Source: Dyella tabacisoli (GTDB taxonomy: Bacteria; Pseudomonadota; Gammaproteobacteria; Xanthomonadales; Rhodanobacteraceae). Taken from it: a stretch of 64,000 bases of DNA. The translations under genes and the position numbers were made by a program. Within the stretch, counting starts at the first letter, position 1; each line of letters begins with the position of its first letter. The notes under the pieces were generated by a model. That model was not told the origin of the DNA. It searched no databases and saw nothing but the letters and a program-made list of their open reading frames with translations. The DNA lies in NCBI RefSeq assembly GCF_003350925.1, contig NZ_KZ857182.1, positions 54,087-118,086 on the forward strand, read 5' to 3'. Shown one piece after another: positions 15,360 to 24,083 of the stretch.

Positions 15360-15430
15360 CATACATGAGGGGGTGACAGCGCAGGGTATGGGGGCACTAC
15401 AGAGCGCTTTATCGCCTCTACGAAGGCTCT

Positions 15431-15559
15431 TTAAACTTTTACTTCTATCAAACCAAATGGCTTGATCTGGACATCACCCCGTCTTTTCACAACATACTTT
15501 TGAGGGCCGTAGCTGTCTGCCCGCGCCCAATAGATCAGAGTATCCCTAGGAGAGGGGCT
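15431..15559 (-). pseudogene. Possible 3' gene fragment (no start codon)
   Basis: A minus-strand frame without ATG, GTG or TTG at a sensible place encodes, before its TAA stop, DTLIYWARADSYGPQKYVVK followed by RRGDVQIKPFGLIEVKV. The sequence looks protein-like (regular hydrophobic/charged alternation) and AT content is higher than around it. It might be the end of a deleted gene next to the effector locus. I do not recognise it, and it may be chance. Confidence 0.25.
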
Positions 15560-15594
15560 TTAGAATCAAGTTCGACTTACCCACACTGCCGCCC

Positions 15595-16686
15595 GTGCCC
15601 GCCTCGCCTCGTAAAATCCTGCATGTCGACATGGACGCGTTCTACGCGTCGGTGGAACAGCGCGACGACCCTTCGTTGCGAGGCAAGCCGGTGGTCGTGG
15701 CATGGCGTGGCGCGCGCTCGGTGGTCTGCGCGGCAAGCTACGAAGCACGCGTCTATGGCGTGCGCTCGGCCATGCCAGCCATACGCGCCGAGCGGCTATG
15801 TCCGCAGGCGATCTTCGTGCCGCCGGATTTCTTGCGCTACAAAGCGGTATCGCGCCACGTGCGCGAAATTTTTGCCCGGCATACCGACCTGATCGAGCCG
15901 CTGTCACTGGACGAAGCTTATCTCGACGTCACCATCACCAAGACCGGCCTGCCCTCGGCCACGGCCACCGCCGAAGCGATTCGTACGGCGATTCGCGAAG
16001 AAACCCAGCTCACCGCCTCCGCCGGCGTGGCGCCGAATAAATTCCTTGCCAAGATCGCCTCCGACTGGAACAAGCCCGATGGCCTGTTTGTCATCCGCCC
16101 GCACCAGGTCGAAGCCTTTCTGGCACCACTGGAGATCGGTCGATTGCCCGGTGTCGGCAAGGTGATGGAAGCGCGCTTGCGCGTGCTGGGCATTACCACC
16201 GTCGGCGAACTGCGCACACAATCATTGCTGGAGCTGGAGCAACGCTTCGGTCGCTGGGGCCGCCGCCTGCATGAGCTGTCATGGGGCATCGACGAGCACA
16301 GCGTGCAACCGGATCGCCCTACCCTGCAGGTCTCGGCCGAAGACACCTTTGAGCACGACCTGACGCTGGACGAACTCGAACCGCATATCCGCCGGCTTGC
16401 CGAAAAAACCTGGGCGGCCCATGAGCGCGAGTATGGCCGCGTGGCGCGCACCGTGGTGCTGAAGCTCAAGACATCGGACTTTCACTCACTGACCCGCAGC
16501 CTGACGCCCACCGTTCGCCCATCATCGGTGACTGAGTTGAGCGATATCGCCTGCGCCTTGCGCGCGCGCGTCGACCGGCCGGCCGAAAGCCGCTACCGGC
16601 TCGTCGGGGTCGGTCTGGCCGGCTTCGTCGATCGCGACAGCTACGAGGCGCAACCCGATCTTTTCGCGGCGTTCCCATCGCCATAG
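15595..16686 (+). CDS. dinB: DNA polymerase IV
   Basis: A 363-residue Y-family polymerase, starting at GTG (no strong ribosome-binding site close by). Landmarks: KILHVDMDAFYASVEQRDDP with the first catalytic aspartates (near residue 12), the steric region VVCAASYEARVYGVRSAMPA, PLSLDEAYLDVT with the SLDEAYLD catalytic pair near 105, the helix-hairpin-helix LPGVGKVMEARLRVLGI, and a little-finger domain to the end. Length matches the family. The enzyme makes error-prone translesion synthesis across damaged template. No LexA box was identified by eye upstream. The C-terminal beta-clamp motif is likely QPDLFAAF. Confidence 0.95.
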   Translation: MPASPRKILHVDMDAFYASVEQRDDPSLRGKPVVVAWRGARSVVCAASYEARVYGVRSAMPAIRAERLCPQAIFVPPDFLRYKAVSRHVREIFARHTDLIEPLSLDEAYLDVTITKTGLPSATATAEAIRTAIREETQLTASAGVAPNKFLAKIASDWNKPDGLFVIRPHQVEAFLAPLEIGRLPGVGKVMEARLRVLGITTVGELRTQSLLELEQRFGRWGRRLHELSWGIDEHSVQPDRPTLQVSAEDTFEHDLTLDELEPHIRRLAEKTWAAHEREYGRVARTVVLKLKTSDFHSLTRSLTPTVRPSSVTELSDIACALRARVDRPAESRYRLVGVGLAGFVDRDSYEAQPDLFAAFPSP

Positions 16687-16719
16687 CTCGCCTGCTCAAC
16701 AGCGCCGCCACACTTGCGA

Positions 16720-16758
16720 CGGGTCGATCTTCAAGTACGCTGCATTTCCATCGACCCG
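16720..16758. promoter_or_regulatory. Spaced inverted repeat between dinB and the next gene
   Basis: CGGGTCGAT and ATCGACCCG are perfect complements separated by 21 bases. It may be an operator for the downstream gene or a weak dinB terminator; there is no T-tract. Confidence 0.4.
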
Positions 16759-16790
16759 CTACTTTCTGCCCCCGCCCGCCGGAGCATCGC

Positions 16791-17471
16791 ATGCACTTCG
16801 AGGTACCGAAAACCAAGCTGCATTCGTTCAAGGAATTTACCAAGCACTATCTGATGATCGTGCTCAGCATTCTTACCGCGCTTGGTCTGGAGCAATGGAT
16901 CGAACGCACTCACCACGACCATGCTGCGGCGTTTGCCGGCCAGCAGATCGAGGCCGAACTGCGGGCTAACCTGGTTAGCGTGCAGACCTCGTTGCAAAAT
17001 AATGCCGAGCATCTGAAACCGCTGCAGCAAATGAATGAAACGCTGACCCAGGACATCAAGAACGGTGTGTCCAATATCACCATCAATCAGCATATTCAGG
17101 CGGCCAAAGACCAGTTCAGACTCAGTCTCGATTGGCCTACTCTGGCCAGCCAGGCCTGGGATGTCGCCGTCGCCAATCAATCCGCCACCTGGCTGAATGT
17201 CGCTGACTTGCGCACCTATGCGACGGCCTATGCCGCCCAACGCGATGCCGCCGCCTGGATGACTCACGACAGCACACTCTTTCTCAATGCCCCGCGCATG
17301 GCCACGCTGCGCACCGAGCTCAATCTTGGCGTCAACGTCGAGCCGGTCGAATTTGTCGCGGTACTGCAGCAGATGATCGGCACCGCCTCGCAAACCCAAT
17401 CTCATTTGCAACAGATGGAAGCGCAGTTGGCGCATGCGCTGCATGTCGAAACGGAGCGCGCCAAAAGCTAG
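16791..17471 (+). CDS. Membrane-anchored periplasmic protein, conserved hypothetical
   Basis: A 226-residue protein. A short cytoplasmic start (MHFEVPKTKLHSFKEFTKHY) leads into one membrane segment (LMIVLSILTALGLEQWIE). The remainder is helical and polar, with long heptad-like stretches (HAAAFAGQQIEAELRANLVS, then LQNNAEHLKPLQQMNETLTQ), so probably coiled-coil in the periplasm. Proteins of this type are common in Xanthomonadales and are unnamed. The reading frame overlaps the 3' end of the dapB homologue, on the other strand, by 4 bp. No function can be given. Confidence 0.65.
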   Translation: MHFEVPKTKLHSFKEFTKHYLMIVLSILTALGLEQWIERTHHDHAAAFAGQQIEAELRANLVSVQTSLQNNAEHLKPLQQMNETLTQDIKNGVSNITINQHIQAAKDQFRLSLDWPTLASQAWDVAVANQSATWLNVADLRTYATAYAAQRDAAAWMTHDSTLFLNAPRMATLRTELNLGVNVEPVEFVAVLQQMIGTASQTQSHLQQMEAQLAHALHVETERAKS

Positions 17472-18268
17472 ATATCGAGCACGGTATCCAGGCCACGGTG
17501 CACGCCGATCAAGCTGGAAACTTTGCGAATCGCCAACAGTGCGCCATCCACATAAGGCCGCGCGCTGTTGCCGGCGTTGTGGCGCAAAGTCAGTGTCTGG
17601 TCCGGCATACCAAAGATCACTTCGGCCCCAATCACAAAACCCGGTAGCCGGATCGCATGCACCTGGGTGCCAGACAAATTGGCGCCACGGGTTTCCGGCA
17701 CGCCCAGCGTCTTATCCAACGGCACCGTCAACTCGGGTTGACGCACTTTGCCCAGGCGGCCGGCCAGCTCCCGCACGGTGCCGCTGGGCGCATCCGGCTT
17801 GCCGTCGTAGGCATAGTCGATGATCTCCCACTGCGGGATGTACTTCGCCGCCATCTCGGCAAACTTCTGCAACAGCACCACGGTAAGCGCGAAGTTGCCG
17901 CAGGCGAGCACGCCTCGCTGCCGCTCGCGCGCTACCGCGTCGATATACGCATAGTCCTCGTCGCTAAGACCCGACGTACCCACCACCACGTGCGCGCCAC
18001 TCTCCAGCGCCGCGAGGATATTCGCCTTGGCCGTATCCGGCCTGGTGTATTCGACGAAGACATCGCAGGGATGAGCCAATGCTTGCGCGGCGTCGGCGTA
18101 TATCGGTGCCTGCAAACGAGCATCGGCCAGCACGTCACCCAGGTTTTTTCCTGCATGTTTGCGTGATATTGCCGCCATCAAGGCGAGATCATCGGCATCG
18201 GCGATACCCCTGGCCAATTCAGAGCCTGCCCAACCGGTGGCGCCGGCGACACATACATTCAAAGCCAT
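17468..18268 (-). CDS. dapB: Divergent 4-hydroxy-tetrahydrodipicolinate reductase homologue
   Basis: A 266-residue protein; ATG at 18268 with AGGAGA upstream. The N-terminal Rossmann loop is GATGWAG instead of the usual GxxGRMG. The region VEYTRPDTAKANILAALESG, VVGTSGLSDEDY and LACGNFALTVVLLQKFAE fits DapB. The active-site motif normally reads HHxxKxDAPSGT; here it is YAYDGKPDAPSGT (152-164), keeping Lys157 and DAPSGT but replacing both histidines by Ala and Tyr. DapB catalyses the second committed step of lysine and diaminopimelate synthesis. The changes suggest a separate subfamily, possibly with altered catalysis. It lies downstream of lpdA beyond a terminator. Confidence 0.78.
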   Translation of the reverse strand: MALNVCVAGATGWAGSELARGIADADDLALMAAISRKHAGKNLGDVLADARLQAPIYADAAQALAHPCDVFVEYTRPDTAKANILAALESGAHVVVGTSGLSDEDYAYIDAVARERQRGVLACGNFALTVVLLQKFAEMAAKYIPQWEIIDYAYDGKPDAPSGTVRELAGRLGKVRQPELTVPLDKTLGVPETRGANLSGTQVHAIRLPGFVIGAEVIFGMPDQTLTLRHNAGNSARPYVDGALLAIRKVSSLIGVHRGLDTVLDI

Positions 18269-18354
18269 GAAAGATCTCCTCGAAGGGTGCTTAAGCATGC
18301 TTCTACATTGGGCTGCGCAAGCCGATGCCAACCGATGCGCCAGCATCAAATACG

Positions 18355-18384
18355 AAAAAGCCTGGGCATAAGCCCAGGCTTTTT
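18355..18384 (-). terminator. Terminator after lpdA
   Basis: A perfect stem GCCTGGGC / GCCCAGGC with a 4-base loop is flanked by AAAAA and TTTTT. Read leftwards it closes the aceF-lpdA unit; it separates lpdA from the dapB homologue. Confidence 0.9.
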
Positions 18385-18406
18385 GCTGACCGGGTCAAGT
18401 CGGCAC

Positions 18407-20194
18407 TTACTTTTTCTTCGGCATGTACAAATCGGTGATGGTGCCTTCGTACACTTCCGCCGCCATGCCCACCGTTTCACCCAAGGTCGGGTGCGGGTGA
18501 ATGGTCAGGCCGATATCGGAAGCTTCGCTGCCCATCTCGATCGCCAAGCCGATTTCAGAGATCAGGTCACCAGCATGCGGGCCGACGATGGCGCCACCGA
18601 CGATGCGGTGGGTTTCTTCGTCGAACAACAATTTGGTGAAGCCCTCGGTGCGGTCGATGCCGATGGCGCGACCGCTGGCGGCCCACGGGAATTTGCCGAC
18701 GCCGATCTTGAGGCCTTTCTCCTTCGCTTCGCGCTCGGTCACCCCGACCCAGGCGATCTCGGGGTCGGTAAAAGCCACCGACGGGATCACGCGCGCATCG
18801 AAATAGCTCTTATGGCCCGCCGCCACTTCAGCGGCGACCTTCGCCTCATGGGTGGCCTTGTGCGCCAGCATCGGCTGGCCGACCAAGTCGCCAATGGCAA
18901 AGATATGCGGCACGTTGGTGCGCATCTGCGTATCGACGTTGATAAAGCCGCGCTCGCTGACAACCACGCCTGCTTTGTCGGCGCCGATCTTGCCGCCGTT
19001 CGGCGAACGGCCGACCGCGACCAGTACGCGATCGAATACGTTGGTTTCAGGCATGCTTTCACCTTCAAAGGTGACTTCGATGCCTTTCTTTTGCGCCGTC
19101 GCCGCAACCACCTTGGTTTTCAGGTGCACGCCTTTGAGACGCTGCCCCAGGCGCTTGGCCAACGGTCGGATCAAGTCAGTGTCGGCGCCCGGAATAATCT
19201 GATCGGCCAGCTCGACCACGGTGACTTCGCTACCGAGACCGGCATATACCGTAGCCATTTCCAGACCGATGATGCCGCCGCCGACGACCAGCAACTTTTT
19301 CGGCACGTCGCGCAGTTCCAAGGCGCCGGTGGAATCGATGATGCGCTCGTCATCCCAGGGGAATGAGGGCAGCTTCACTGACTGCGAACCGGCCGCAATG
19401 ATCGCCTGCTCGAAGCGGATCAGCTTGACGCCATCTTTGGTCTGTACTTCCAGCTCGTGCGGCGAGACAAACATGCCGACGCCCTCGACCGTGCGTACTT
19501 TGCGCTGTTTGGCCATCGAGCTGAGGCCACCGGTGAGCTGGTTGACCACTTTATCTTTGAAGCTACGCAGCTTGTCGATGTCGATCTTCGGCTTGCCGAA
19601 GCTGACGCCATGCGCGGCCATCGCCTCGGCCTCATCGATGACGGCAGCAGCGTGCAGCAGAGCTTTGGATGGGATGCAGCCGACATTAAGGCAAACACCG
19701 CCCAGCGTGGCGTAGCGTTCGACCAGCACGGTGTCCAGGCCAAGATCCGCGCCGCGAAAAGCCGCGGTGTAGCCACCAGGGCCGGAGCCGAGGACCACCA
19801 ACTGGCATTCGAGATCGGCCTTGCGACCGGTAGCGCCGGCTGCGCTTATGCTTTTGCTTGCCGGAGCGGCCGGAGCAGGTGTCGGTGCGGCGGCCGGCTG
19901 GGTTGGTTTCGCCTCGGCCGGTTTCTCGGCAGGAGCGGCAACGGCACCATCGCCGGCCACTTCCAGCACAACGATCACCGCACCCTCGGATACTTCATCG
20001 CCTACCTTGAGCTTCAGCTCTTTGATGACGCCGGCGCTGCTGGAGGGAATCTCCATGGTCGCCTTATCCGATTCCAGCGTGACCAGGCTTTGCTCTTTCT
20101 CAACCTTGTCGCCCACTTTCACCAGCACCTCGATCACCGGCACGTTGTCGTGACCGCCGATGTCGGGAACCTTGATTTCGATGGTGTTGGCCAT
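18407..20194 (-). CDS. lpdA: Dihydrolipoyl dehydrogenase with N-terminal lipoyl domain (E3)
   Basis: A 595-residue protein. Residues 1-80 are a lipoyl domain with the modified lysine in [11 protein letters not shown] (Lys44); an Ala/Pro-rich linker runs to about 125. The rest is a flavoprotein disulfide reductase: [17 protein letters not shown] (FAD), [13 protein letters not shown] with the redox pair Cys168/Cys173, [20 protein letters not shown] (NAD), [15 protein letters not shown], and the C-terminal HPHPTLGE with the catalytic His-Glu. It reoxidises dihydrolipoamide in the pyruvate dehydrogenase complex. The upstream gene is aceF (gap 174 bp), so the two are probably co-regulated. The fused lipoyl domain is a form known in several beta- and gammaproteobacteria. 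Confidence 0.96.
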   Translation of the reverse strand: MANTIEIKVPDIGGHDNVPVIEVLVKVGDKVEKEQSLVTLESDKATMEIPSSSAGVIKELKLKVGDEVSEGAVIVVLEVAGDGAVAAPAEKPAEAKPTQPAAAPTPAPAAPASKSISAAGATGRKADLECQLVVLGSGPGGYTAAFRGADLGLDTVLVERYATLGGVCLNVGCIPSKALLHAAAVIDEAEAMAAHGVSFGKPKIDIDKLRSFKDKVVNQLTGGLSSMAKQRKVRTVEGVGMFVSPHELEVQTKDGVKLIRFEQAIIAAGSQSVKLPSFPWDDERIIDSTGALELRDVPKKLLVVGGGIIGLEMATVYAGLGSEVTVVELADQIIPGADTDLIRPLAKRLGQRLKGVHLKTKVVAATAQKKGIEVTFEGESMPETNVFDRVLVAVGRSPNGGKIGADKAGVVVSERGFINVDTQMRTNVPHIFAIGDLVGQPMLAHKATHEAKVAAEVAAGHKSYFDARVIPSVAFTDPEIAWVGVTEREAKEKGLKIGVGKFPWAASGRAIGIDRTEGFTKLLFDEETHRIVGGAIVGPHAGDLISEIGLAIEMGSEASDIGLTIHPHPTLGETVGMAAEVYEGTITDLYMPKKK

Positions 20195-20368
20195 GCTGTT
20201 TTCCTTAAATACGGGGAGCGAGCGTCAACAATGGCGTTCGCATCATGGGAAGAGATATCGGCCTGCATCTGAGCCACCTGCCGCGCCTTGGAGCCGCTCT
20301 GACGTCTCCGGCGCGGGCATGTGGCCTATGAAAACAGAGGTTTTGCCAACACCGCTGCCGCTATCGGG

Positions 20369-21724
20369 TCAGAGCAGCAAACGGCGGATATCACCGAGCT
20401 GGGTCGCCAGGAAGGCTGCAAAACGCGCCGCGAGCGCGCCGTCGATGACACGGTGGTCATAAGACAGCGACAACGGCAGGATCAAGCGCGGAGCGAACTC
20501 CTGGCCATTCCAGACCGGCTTGATCTGCGCCTTGGAGACGCCAAGAATCGCCACCTCGGGCGCGTTGACGATCGGCGTGAAGCCGGTGCCGCCAATGCCG
20601 CCCAGCGAAGAGATCGAGAAACAGCCACCCGACATCTCGGCCGGCCCAAGCTTTTTATCGCGCGCCTTCTTCGAGATCTCGCCCAGTTCTACCGCCAGGT
20701 CGAGCAGCCCCTTCTTGTCGGCATCGCGGATCACCGGCACCACCAGGCCATCGGGCGTGTCCACCGCGATACCGATGTTGAAGTATTTCTTGAGGGTCAG
20801 CTTCTCGCCGCTTTCATCGAGCGAAGCATTGAACTGCGGGAATTTCTTCAGCGCCGCAACCACCGCTTTGATCTGGAATACCAGAGGGGTGATCTTGAGG
20901 TCTTTGTTTTCTTCGCCCAGCTTCTTGCGGAAAGCCTCCAGCTCGGTGATGTCGGCATCGTCGTGCTGGGTAACATGCGGAATCATCGCCCAGTTGCGCG
21001 CCAGGTTGGCGCCAGAGATCTTCTGGATGCGCGACAGCGGCTTTTCCTCGACCTCGCCGAACTTGCTGAAATCGACCTTGGGCCACGGCAACAGGTTGAG
21101 GCCACCGACCGATGCCTGCGCGGCGCCGGTCGGGCGCGCACCAGAGGCCAATGCGTGCTTGACGTAGGCGCTGACGTCCTCGCGCACGATCCGGCCACCA
21201 CGACTGGAGCCTTTCACCTGCTGAATATCCACACCCAACTCACGCGCGAATGCGCGTATGGCCGGGCTGGCATAGGGCGCGTCGCCAGGCATGACGATGC
21301 GCGAATCGAACGGCGGACGCGCTTGCGGCGATACGTCACCCTCGGGTGCGTTGCCGGGCAGCACACTGCGGCCACCGATCGGCGCGGGCTTTTCGACCAG
21401 CGTTGCCGGGGCAGGCGCGGCGGCGGCTACCGGCTTCGCTTCGGTCGGCGCCGGTGCCTTGGCGGGTGTTGGCGCACTGGCTTCGCCAGCGGTCTCGATC
21501 ACCGCGATGACGCTGCCCTCGGACAAAGCATCGCCCAGTTTTACCTTGAGCTCTTTGATGACACCGGCGAACGGCGCAGGCACTTCCATCGTCGCCTTGT
21601 CCGACTCCAGCGTCACCAGACCCTGGTCCTTGGCGACGGTGTCGCCCACCTTGACCAGGATTTCAATCACCGGTACGTCACTGCTACCAATGTCGGGGAC
21701 GCGCGCTTCTTTGAGGTCGGCCAT
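20369..21724 (-). CDS. aceF: Dihydrolipoyl acetyltransferase (E2 of pyruvate dehydrogenase)
   Basis: A 451-residue protein with one lipoyl domain ([13 protein letters not shown], Lys43), an Ala/Pro linker, a peripheral subunit-binding domain ([20 protein letters not shown], then [10 protein letters not shown]) and a catalytic core ending in [15 protein letters not shown], in which His424 and the nearby Asp form the active site. E. coli AceF has three lipoyl domains; here there is one, with another carried by LpdA. The enzyme transfers the acetyl group to CoA and forms the core of the complex. The E1 gene, aceE, lies about 25 kb away at 46746-49439. An AGGAGAACCC sequence precedes the ATG. Confidence 0.96.
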   Translation of the reverse strand: MADLKEARVPDIGSSDVPVIEILVKVGDTVAKDQGLVTLESDKATMEVPAPFAGVIKELKVKLGDALSEGSVIAVIETAGEASAPTPAKAPAPTEAKPVAAAAPAPATLVEKPAPIGGRSVLPGNAPEGDVSPQARPPFDSRIVMPGDAPYASPAIRAFARELGVDIQQVKGSSRGGRIVREDVSAYVKHALASGARPTGAAQASVGGLNLLPWPKVDFSKFGEVEEKPLSRIQKISGANLARNWAMIPHVTQHDDADITELEAFRKKLGEENKDLKITPLVFQIKAVVAALKKFPQFNASLDESGEKLTLKKYFNIGIAVDTPDGLVVPVIRDADKKGLLDLAVELGEISKKARDKKLGPAEMSGGCFSISSLGGIGGTGFTPIVNAPEVAILGVSKAQIKPVWNGQEFAPRLILPLSLSYDHRVIDGALAARFAAFLATQLGDIRRLLL

Positions 21725-21863
21725 GGGTTCTCCTACAGATGGCGATGGCGCGCCGCCCGGGGATAGCGGCCGCGCAAGGCTTCACATCATAGCGAACGAC
21801 TGCGATTTCGTCTGGCCTGATTGCCATTACGACGTCCATTCGCATACGTATGCATGGTTGGGA

Positions 21864-22124
21864 GGGGAACGGGGAACGGGGAACGGGGAACGGGGAACGG
21901 GGAACGGGGAACGGGGAACGGGGAACGGGGAAAAGCCTAAAAAGCAGAAGCAAAAAAGCAAGAGAAAAAACAAACAAAGATCAAAAAAGAACGCGGATCC
22001 GCCATATCCCCTCGAACTTCATGTTCCCCATTCCCTGCTCCCCGTTCCCCGCCTAAAAAAGACCGCAACATCACAGCCACCACTCAAGCCACATGTTCCC
22101 CGTTCCCCATCCCCCGTTCCCCGC
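21864..22124 (+). repeat. GGGGAAC heptamer element, copy 2
   Basis: Nine complete GGGGAAC units and a final GGGGAA (21864-21932), then the A-rich core (AGCCTAAAAAGCAGAAGCAA and onward, GATCAAAAAAGAACGCGGAT) and two clusters of GTTCCCC (about 22021-22052 and 22093-22124). The right cluster is translated as the C-terminus of the MscS gene on the minus strand. Confidence 0.9.
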
Positions 22125-22935
22125 TCTTATTAACCACCACCACCTCCCGATGCGGATAGGGAATGCTGATGCCTTCGGCGTCGAAGCGCTCTTTCACCGC
22201 GCGCAACAGGTCGGTCTGCACCGCCCAGACGTCGCTACTGCGCACGTAGGCGCGTAGCACCAGGTTCACCGAGCTTTCGCCGAGGCTCTCGGTCCAGATG
22301 CCGGGTGCGGGGTCTTGCAGGATGCGCGCATCGGCCTCGTACAACTGCCGTATCGCCCCCATCGCCTTGCCGATGTCGTCCTTATAGCCCATGCCGACTT
22401 TCAACTCGAAGCGACGGGTACCGCGGCGATTGAAATTGATGATCGCCTCGGCGCCGATTTTCGCGTTCGGCACCACCGCCTCACGATTGTCCGGCAACAC
22501 CAGGGTGGTATGCATCAGGTTGATGCTCTCCACCGTGCCATCGATACCGCCGGCGTGAATGAAATCCCCAACGCGAAACGGCCGGAACACGATCAGCAAC
22601 ACACCCCAGGCCAGATTGCTCAAGGAGCCTTGCAAAGCGAGGCCAATCGCCAGACCGCCAGCTCCCAATGCGGCGAGCAACGGCGCCGACGGAACCCCAG
22701 CCTGCTGCAACGCCATGACGATCAATACGGCGATCAACACACCATAGATCAGATTGCGCAGAAAACCGATCAAGGTGACATCGAGCTTGGCTCGCGCCAT
22801 CGCGCGCTGGGCAAAATTGGCCAGCCGCGCAGCCAGCCAGATGCCGACCAGCAGAATCAGCAACGCGCAAGTCAGATTGGTGATGATGCTGATGAGGTTT
22901 TCAGAAAGGCGCAGGCTGGCGAGATAGTCATGCAT
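22084..22935 (-). CDS. Small-conductance mechanosensitive channel (MscS family)
   Basis: About 283 residues from MHDYLASLRLSENLISIITN. Three membrane helices: LTCALLILLVGIWLAARLAN, LIYGVLIAVLIVMALQQAGV and the pore helix LLAALGAGGLAIGLALQGSL with the Gly/Ala packing pattern of MscS. The soluble part contains FRVGDFIHAGGIDGTVESIN and VVPNAKIGAEAIINFNRRG. The channel opens on membrane tension to release solutes under hypo-osmotic shock. The last residues, SGERGMGNGEHVA, are encoded by GTTCCCC units of repeat copy 2 read in reverse, so the native C-terminus has been replaced or extended by the element. Confidence 0.92.
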   Translation of the reverse strand: MHDYLASLRLSENLISIITNLTCALLILLVGIWLAARLANFAQRAMARAKLDVTLIGFLRNLIYGVLIAVLIVMALQQAGVPSAPLLAALGAGGLAIGLALQGSLSNLAWGVLLIVFRPFRVGDFIHAGGIDGTVESINLMHTTLVLPDNREAVVPNAKIGAEAIINFNRRGTRRFELKVGMGYKDDIGKAMGAIRQLYEADARILQDPAPGIWTESLGESSVNLVLRAYVRSSDVWAVQTDLLRAVKERFDAEGISIPYPHREVVVVNKSGERGMGNGEHVA

Positions 22936-23275
22936 GAAACGAGATCCAGGCGGAATACCGCGCAAAGCCTAACAGTTGGGCCTTGTTACCCGCGACGCTA
23001 TAAAAAAACGCCACGTCCGGGGTGAGCGGGTGCGCGGCGCTAGCGTCACGCCTGGAAGAGCGGACAACACTAAAGAACCCGCCCTGTCATGCTTTTCTGT
23101 CACGCGACCTGCGAGGGGGCTCGCAGTGCAGGGGGTGATGTGCGGGATCGCCCCATCGACCAACATGAGCCCGCTGCGTCATCGGGACATGGGCCATGCG
23201 TCATACCCCTGCCATCGGTCATGCCTATGGCCGCTCACTCCATTGCCAATAGCAGGGCCTGTCTTACTCATTCAA
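22936..23275. other. Intergenic stretch without a supported gene
   Basis: About 340 bp upstream of mscS and downstream of the DUF2845 genes. Open frames cross it but have no recognisable content; no clear hairpin or repeat was seen. Confidence 0.5.
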
Positions 23276-23608
23276 TCAACGAGGGCGGTCGTCGATATCG
23301 CTGACTTTGCCGTCGACGATGGTCACGATGATGCTGCGGCCACGGTGCCGATACTGCCACCGCTCAGCCGGGACCCTGCGGTCATCCATAGCTACTCGCC
23401 CACGAGAACGGCGGCTCGATGCGCCGCGCTTGGATGGGCCCGGCCTGGATTTACCGGGCCTGGATTTGTGCACGGGCTTGCCCAGCAACTCGACTACCCG
23501 TGCCGCGCTGTCACCCGTCGTGAGTACTTGGCTATCCACCCGCAAGGTGTTGCCGGCATGCGCCGCGCAGCAGAACATCAGCAGTACGGCCACTCCATAG
23601 CGCAGCAT
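23276..23608 (-). CDS. DUF2845 family exported protein, paralogue 1
   Basis: A 110-residue protein with a signal peptide (MLRYGVAVLLMFCCAAHA). The mature part follows the DUF2845 pattern: NTLRVDSQVLTTGDSAARVV, ELLGKP, then RWQYRHRGRSIIVTIVDGKV. Compared with the neighbour at 23761 it carries an extra basic stretch after LLGKP (KSRPGKSRPGPSKRGASSRR), which replaces the short DFKEPLEDEYGAYRG segment. The family is periplasmic and of unknown function. It is one of two adjacent paralogues on the same strand, an evident tandem duplication that has diverged. Confidence 0.75.
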   Translation of the reverse strand: MLRYGVAVLLMFCCAAHAGNTLRVDSQVLTTGDSAARVVELLGKPVHKSRPGKSRPGPSKRGASSRRSRGRVAMDDRRVPAERWQYRHRGRSIIVTIVDGKVSDIDDRPR

Positions 23609-23760
23609 GCGGCTCTCCCTCTTTTATCCGCCCAACAGCGGCTAGACGAGCATAAGCATCCGACCGGTGCGTCGCTGTCACCGGATGCCGCTGCCGTCTG
23701 TAGGGGATCATCGTGTGCCGGACTTAGCTCATCGTCCGAGCTCATCACCCGCGAGCCGAC

Positions 23761-24033
23761 TCAGCGCGAACTATCGACGATCTCGCTGACCTTGCCTTGG
23801 ACAATGGTCACCGTGGTGATATGCCCCTTGTCGGCCTGATACTGCCAACGCTCACCGCGATAAGCGCCGTACTCGTCCTCCAGCGGCTCTTTGAAATCCG
23901 GCTTGCCGAGCAAGTCGATCGCGCGCACCGCGCTATCCCCTACCGTCAGCACTTTGCTGCCGATACGCAAAGTATCTGCCGCCTGGGCGGACAAACTGCA
24001 CAAGAGCAATGCAACTACGAGATAACGACGCAT
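23761..24033 (-). CDS. DUF2845 family exported protein, paralogue 2
   Basis: A 90-residue protein with a signal peptide (MRRYLVVALLLCSLSAQA). The mature part is DTLRIGSKVLTVGDSAVRAI, DLLGKPDFKEP, RWQYQADKGHITTVTIVQGK and a final VSEIVDSSR, close to the family pattern and to paralogue 1. The family has the shape of a small outer-surface or periplasmic domain related to SmpA/OmlA-like folds, but no role is established. It is upstream of paralogue 1 on the same strand with a 152-bp gap, and downstream of the DUF924 gene, so a transcript covering all three is possible. Confidence 0.82.
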   Translation of the reverse strand: MRRYLVVALLLCSLSAQAADTLRIGSKVLTVGDSAVRAIDLLGKPDFKEPLEDEYGAYRGERWQYQADKGHITTVTIVQGKVSEIVDSSR

Positions 24034-24083
24034 GACGGACTCCTTGACCGACGGGGGATGTGGGATGGGGCTTGAGGTGGAGT

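Noticed and set aside
21850..22133. Open frames in the GGGGAAC arrays giving proteins with repeated GNGERGT units
   Set aside because: A 7-bp repeat reads open in several frames by arithmetic; no ribosome-binding site or conserved protein supports translation, except where the MscS frame runs into the element.
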